A stretch of DNA of 7,574 bases from Thermoanaerobaculia bacterium (GTDB taxonomy: Bacteria; Acidobacteriota; Thermoanaerobaculia; UBA5066), in contig JAGOBQ010000199.1 in NCBI GenBank assembly GCA_017999215.1, positions 1 to 7,574 on the forward strand. The letters run 5' to 3'. Under the pieces are notes generated by a model. The model had not been told where the DNA came from. It saw nothing but the letters and a program-made list of their open reading frames with translations, and ran no database searches. Made by a program: the position numbers and the translations under genes. Position 1 is the first letter of the stretch. Each line of letters opens with the position of its first letter. Of this stretch, positions 6,262-7,574 are shown one piece after another.

Positions 6262-6953
6262 AACTCTTCTACCCTGCCTCGGTCCCTCTCATTGCGCTCC
6301 TCCTCGGGGCGGCGCCGCTCAGCGCGTCGGCAGCCGACCCGCAGCCGACTCCAACGCCGGAAGCGAAGGAGAAGGGAAAGAAGAAGTTGGGCGGCGGAAG
6401 CTTCGGCGTTCCGCCGAAGCCGACCCCGACACCGGGACCAGGCACAAGCTCCCTTGCTGATATCGCAAGAAAGGCGCAAGAAGAGGAGGCGGCCTCGCAG
6501 CGACCCGGGCGCCGGATCGTCATCACGAACGAGAACCTCAAGAGGTCCGAGCCGGCGCAGGGGAGCTCCACGATTTCGATCACAGGCTCCGCCGACAAGA
6601 AGCCGGTCGCGCGAACCCGCCCCACGGCGGCGCCGTCCGAGATCCCGGAATACCGCGATGCCAGCGGCCGCACCGAGGCCGAATGGAGAAGACGAGCGGA
6701 AGAGGTTCGGTCACGAGCGGCAGAAGCGGAAGCGGAGATCGCAGCGGCGAGGGCCGAGGTCCGCAGGCTCGAGAATGACTTCTACGCCTGGAGCGACGGA
6801 AACTACCGCGAGCGCGTCATCCGTCCGGCCTGGGACCAGGCGCGCGAGAGGCTGAAGAGCCTCGAGGCCGCCGCCGAAGAGGCCCGGAGCGCGGTCGAGG
6901 GCCTCGAGGAAGAGGCCCGTAAGAGCGGGACGCCACCCGGATGGCTCAGGTGA
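6258..6953 (+). CDS. Secreted proline-rich and coiled-coil protein of unknown function
   Basis: I do not recognise a characterised family. The 231-residue product begins with a clear Sec signal peptide: a short K3 N-region, a hydrophobic stretch at about 9-20, and an Ala-rich cleavage region near residues 24-26. It lacks a lipobox cysteine, so it should be periplasmic or exported. Residues 28-62 are low complexity with two PTPTP blocks flanking a lysine-rich patch. A short motif IVITNENLKR at 87-96 resembles one I have seen in uncharacterised acidobacterial exported proteins (recollection, not searched). Residues about 137-222 are rich in Ala, Glu and Arg and should form a long helix or coiled coil, interrupted by NDFYAWSDGNYRERVIRPAW. 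It ends in PPGWLR. The ATG at 6258 overlaps the cupin stop; other starts upstream in frame would fall inside that gene. Third-position GC looks lower than in its neighbours in the first half. Confidence 0.8.
   Translation: MKLFYPASVPLIALLLGAAPLSASAADPQPTPTPEAKEKGKKKLGGGSFGVPPKPTPTPGPGTSSLADIARKAQEEEAASQRPGRRIVITNENLKRSEPAQGSSTISITGSADKKPVARTRPTAAPSEIPEYRDASGRTEAEWRRRAEEVRSRAAEAEAEIAAARAEVRRLENDFYAWSDGNYRERVIRPAWDQARERLKSLEAAAEEARSAVEGLEEEARKSGTPPGWLR
6392..6420 (+). repeat. Overlapping inverted repeats able to form two exclusive hairpins
   Basis: Inside the secreted-protein gene, CGGCGGAA (6392-6399) matches TTCCGCCG (6409-6416), and GCTTCGGCG (6400-6408) matches CGCCGAAGC (6412-6420) around a 3-base loop. 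The two pairings share bases, so only one can form at a time; the 9-bp one should be the stronger. They lie in the codons for the GGSFGVPPK region between the two PTPTP blocks. Whether they matter in RNA is unknown. Confidence 0.5.
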
Positions 6954-7574
6954 CCGACGGCCGGCCGGCGGCCTCACGCGACGCGGACGACGCCGCGCGC
7001 ACGCGGAAGGTCTTCGTCGAGACCTGGGGCTGTCAGATGAACGAGCTGGACAGTCGCAGGTTCGTCGGGCTGATGTCTCGCGCAGGGTGGGAGGAGTCGG
7101 TCGCTCCGGACGACGCCGACCTGGTCCTTCTCAACACCTGCTCCGTTCGCGACAAGGCCGAGCAGAAGGTTTACGACTACCTGGGCCGGGTCGCGCTCCT
7201 GAAGAAGTCCCGACCCGGAATGCTGCTTGGCGTCTGCGGCTGCGTCGCCCAGCAGGAAGGGGAGGAGATCCTCCGCCGTTCGCCAGCCGTCGACTTCGTC
7301 CTCGGAACGGGCAGAATCGAGCTCCTTCCCGCCGTCGTTCGGAGGGTCGAGCGCGAGGGCGACCGTCCCGTCGAGACCGGCTTCGACCTCGACGAGGTCG
7401 CCTACACGCCCGGTGCCGTCGCCCGGACCGTCGCGCATCGAGCCTCCATCACCGTCATCGAAGGCTGCAACAAGCACTGCACGTTCTGCGTCGTCCCCAC
7501 GACGAGAGGGAGAGAGCGGAGCCGGCGATTCCCGGAAGTCGTCGAGGAGTGCCGGCGCCTCGTCGGAGAAGGAG
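6941..7574 (+). CDS. miaB: tRNA-2-methylthio-N6-dimethylallyladenosine synthase MiaB, N-terminal part (cut by window end)
   Basis: MiaB is a radical-SAM methylthiotransferase that adds the methylthio group to i6A37 of tRNAs reading U-starting codons. The frame runs off the window after 211 residues. The N-terminal MTTase domain shows ETWGCQMNELDS with C31, NTCSVRDKAEQK with C67 and CGCVAQQ with C101, the three ligands of the auxiliary cluster. The radical-SAM motif GCNKHCTFC gives C176, C180 and C183, followed by VVPTTRGRERSR; relatives usually have YTRG there. I chose ATG at 6941, which overlaps the preceding gene by 13 bases and has GGGA 11 bases upstream. The GTG at 6950 would give a 4-base overlap like the rest of the operon and costs only three residues. 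RimO and MtaB are related, but the NTCSVRDKAEQK and RGRERSR wording favours MiaB. The TRAM domain lies beyond the window. Confidence 0.93.
   Translation, partial: MAQVTDGRPAASRDADDAARTRKVFVETWGCQMNELDSRRFVGLMSRAGWEESVAPDDADLVLLNTCSVRDKAEQKVYDYLGRVALLKKSRPGMLLGVCGCVAQQEGEEILRRSPAVDFVLGTGRIELLPAVVRRVEREGDRPVETGFDLDEVAYTPGAVARTVAHRASITVIEGCNKHCTFCVVPTTRGRERSRRFPEVVEECRRLVGEG

Overview
The window is a high-GC, strongly GC3-biased bacterial segment (GC looks to be in the upper 60s percent, by eye) with every gene on the + strand and almost no non-coding DNA. Gene order is: 3' end of rpoN (sigma-54), long-form hpf, hprK, rapZ, a mannose-family PTS EIIA, ptsH (HPr), ptsI (Enzyme I), a small phosphomannose-isomerase-type cupin, an unrecognised secreted coiled-coil protein, and the 5' part of miaB. 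Codon use, the proteobacteria-like rpoN-hpf-hprK-rapZ order without an intervening ptsN, and a secreted proline-rich/coiled-coil protein of a style I associate with Acidobacteriota suggest an acidobacterial (possibly Thermoanaerobaculia-like) or deltaproteobacterial-type chromosome. The phylum call is inference and only moderately secure.

Layout: 2-883 rpoN C-terminus; 917-1450 hpf; 1458-2480 hprK; 2477-3358 rapZ; 3355-3813 EIIA-Man; 3810-4079 HPr; 4109-5896 Enzyme I; 5893-6261 cupin; 6258-6953 secreted coiled-coil protein; 6941-7574 miaB, cut by the window end. From hprK onward five junctions are exact 4-base stop/start overlaps (GTGA or ATGA). The largest gaps are 33 and 29 bases. This looks like one translationally coupled operon, with a 9-bp hairpin in the only sizeable internal gap, between ptsH and ptsI.

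How the genes fit together: Enzyme I passes phosphate from PEP to His15 of HPr and on to a soluble mannose-family EIIA. No EIIB or EIIC is encoded here, so the relay appears regulatory rather than a transport system, unless permease genes lie elsewhere. HprK can phosphorylate and dephosphorylate HPr at Ser46, which is present. RapZ belongs to a family of nucleotide-binding regulators of amino-sugar metabolism. Sigma-54 and the ribosome hibernation factor are the usual partners of nitrogen-related PTS clusters. The cupin has the residues of a sugar-phosphate isomerase-type metal site and its start overlaps the ptsI stop, which ties sugar-phosphate metabolism to the relay by context. The gene after it is a secreted protein of unknown role, and miaB is a tRNA-modification housekeeping gene. 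Nothing in the window looks like a mobile element, CRISPR array, tRNA or rRNA.
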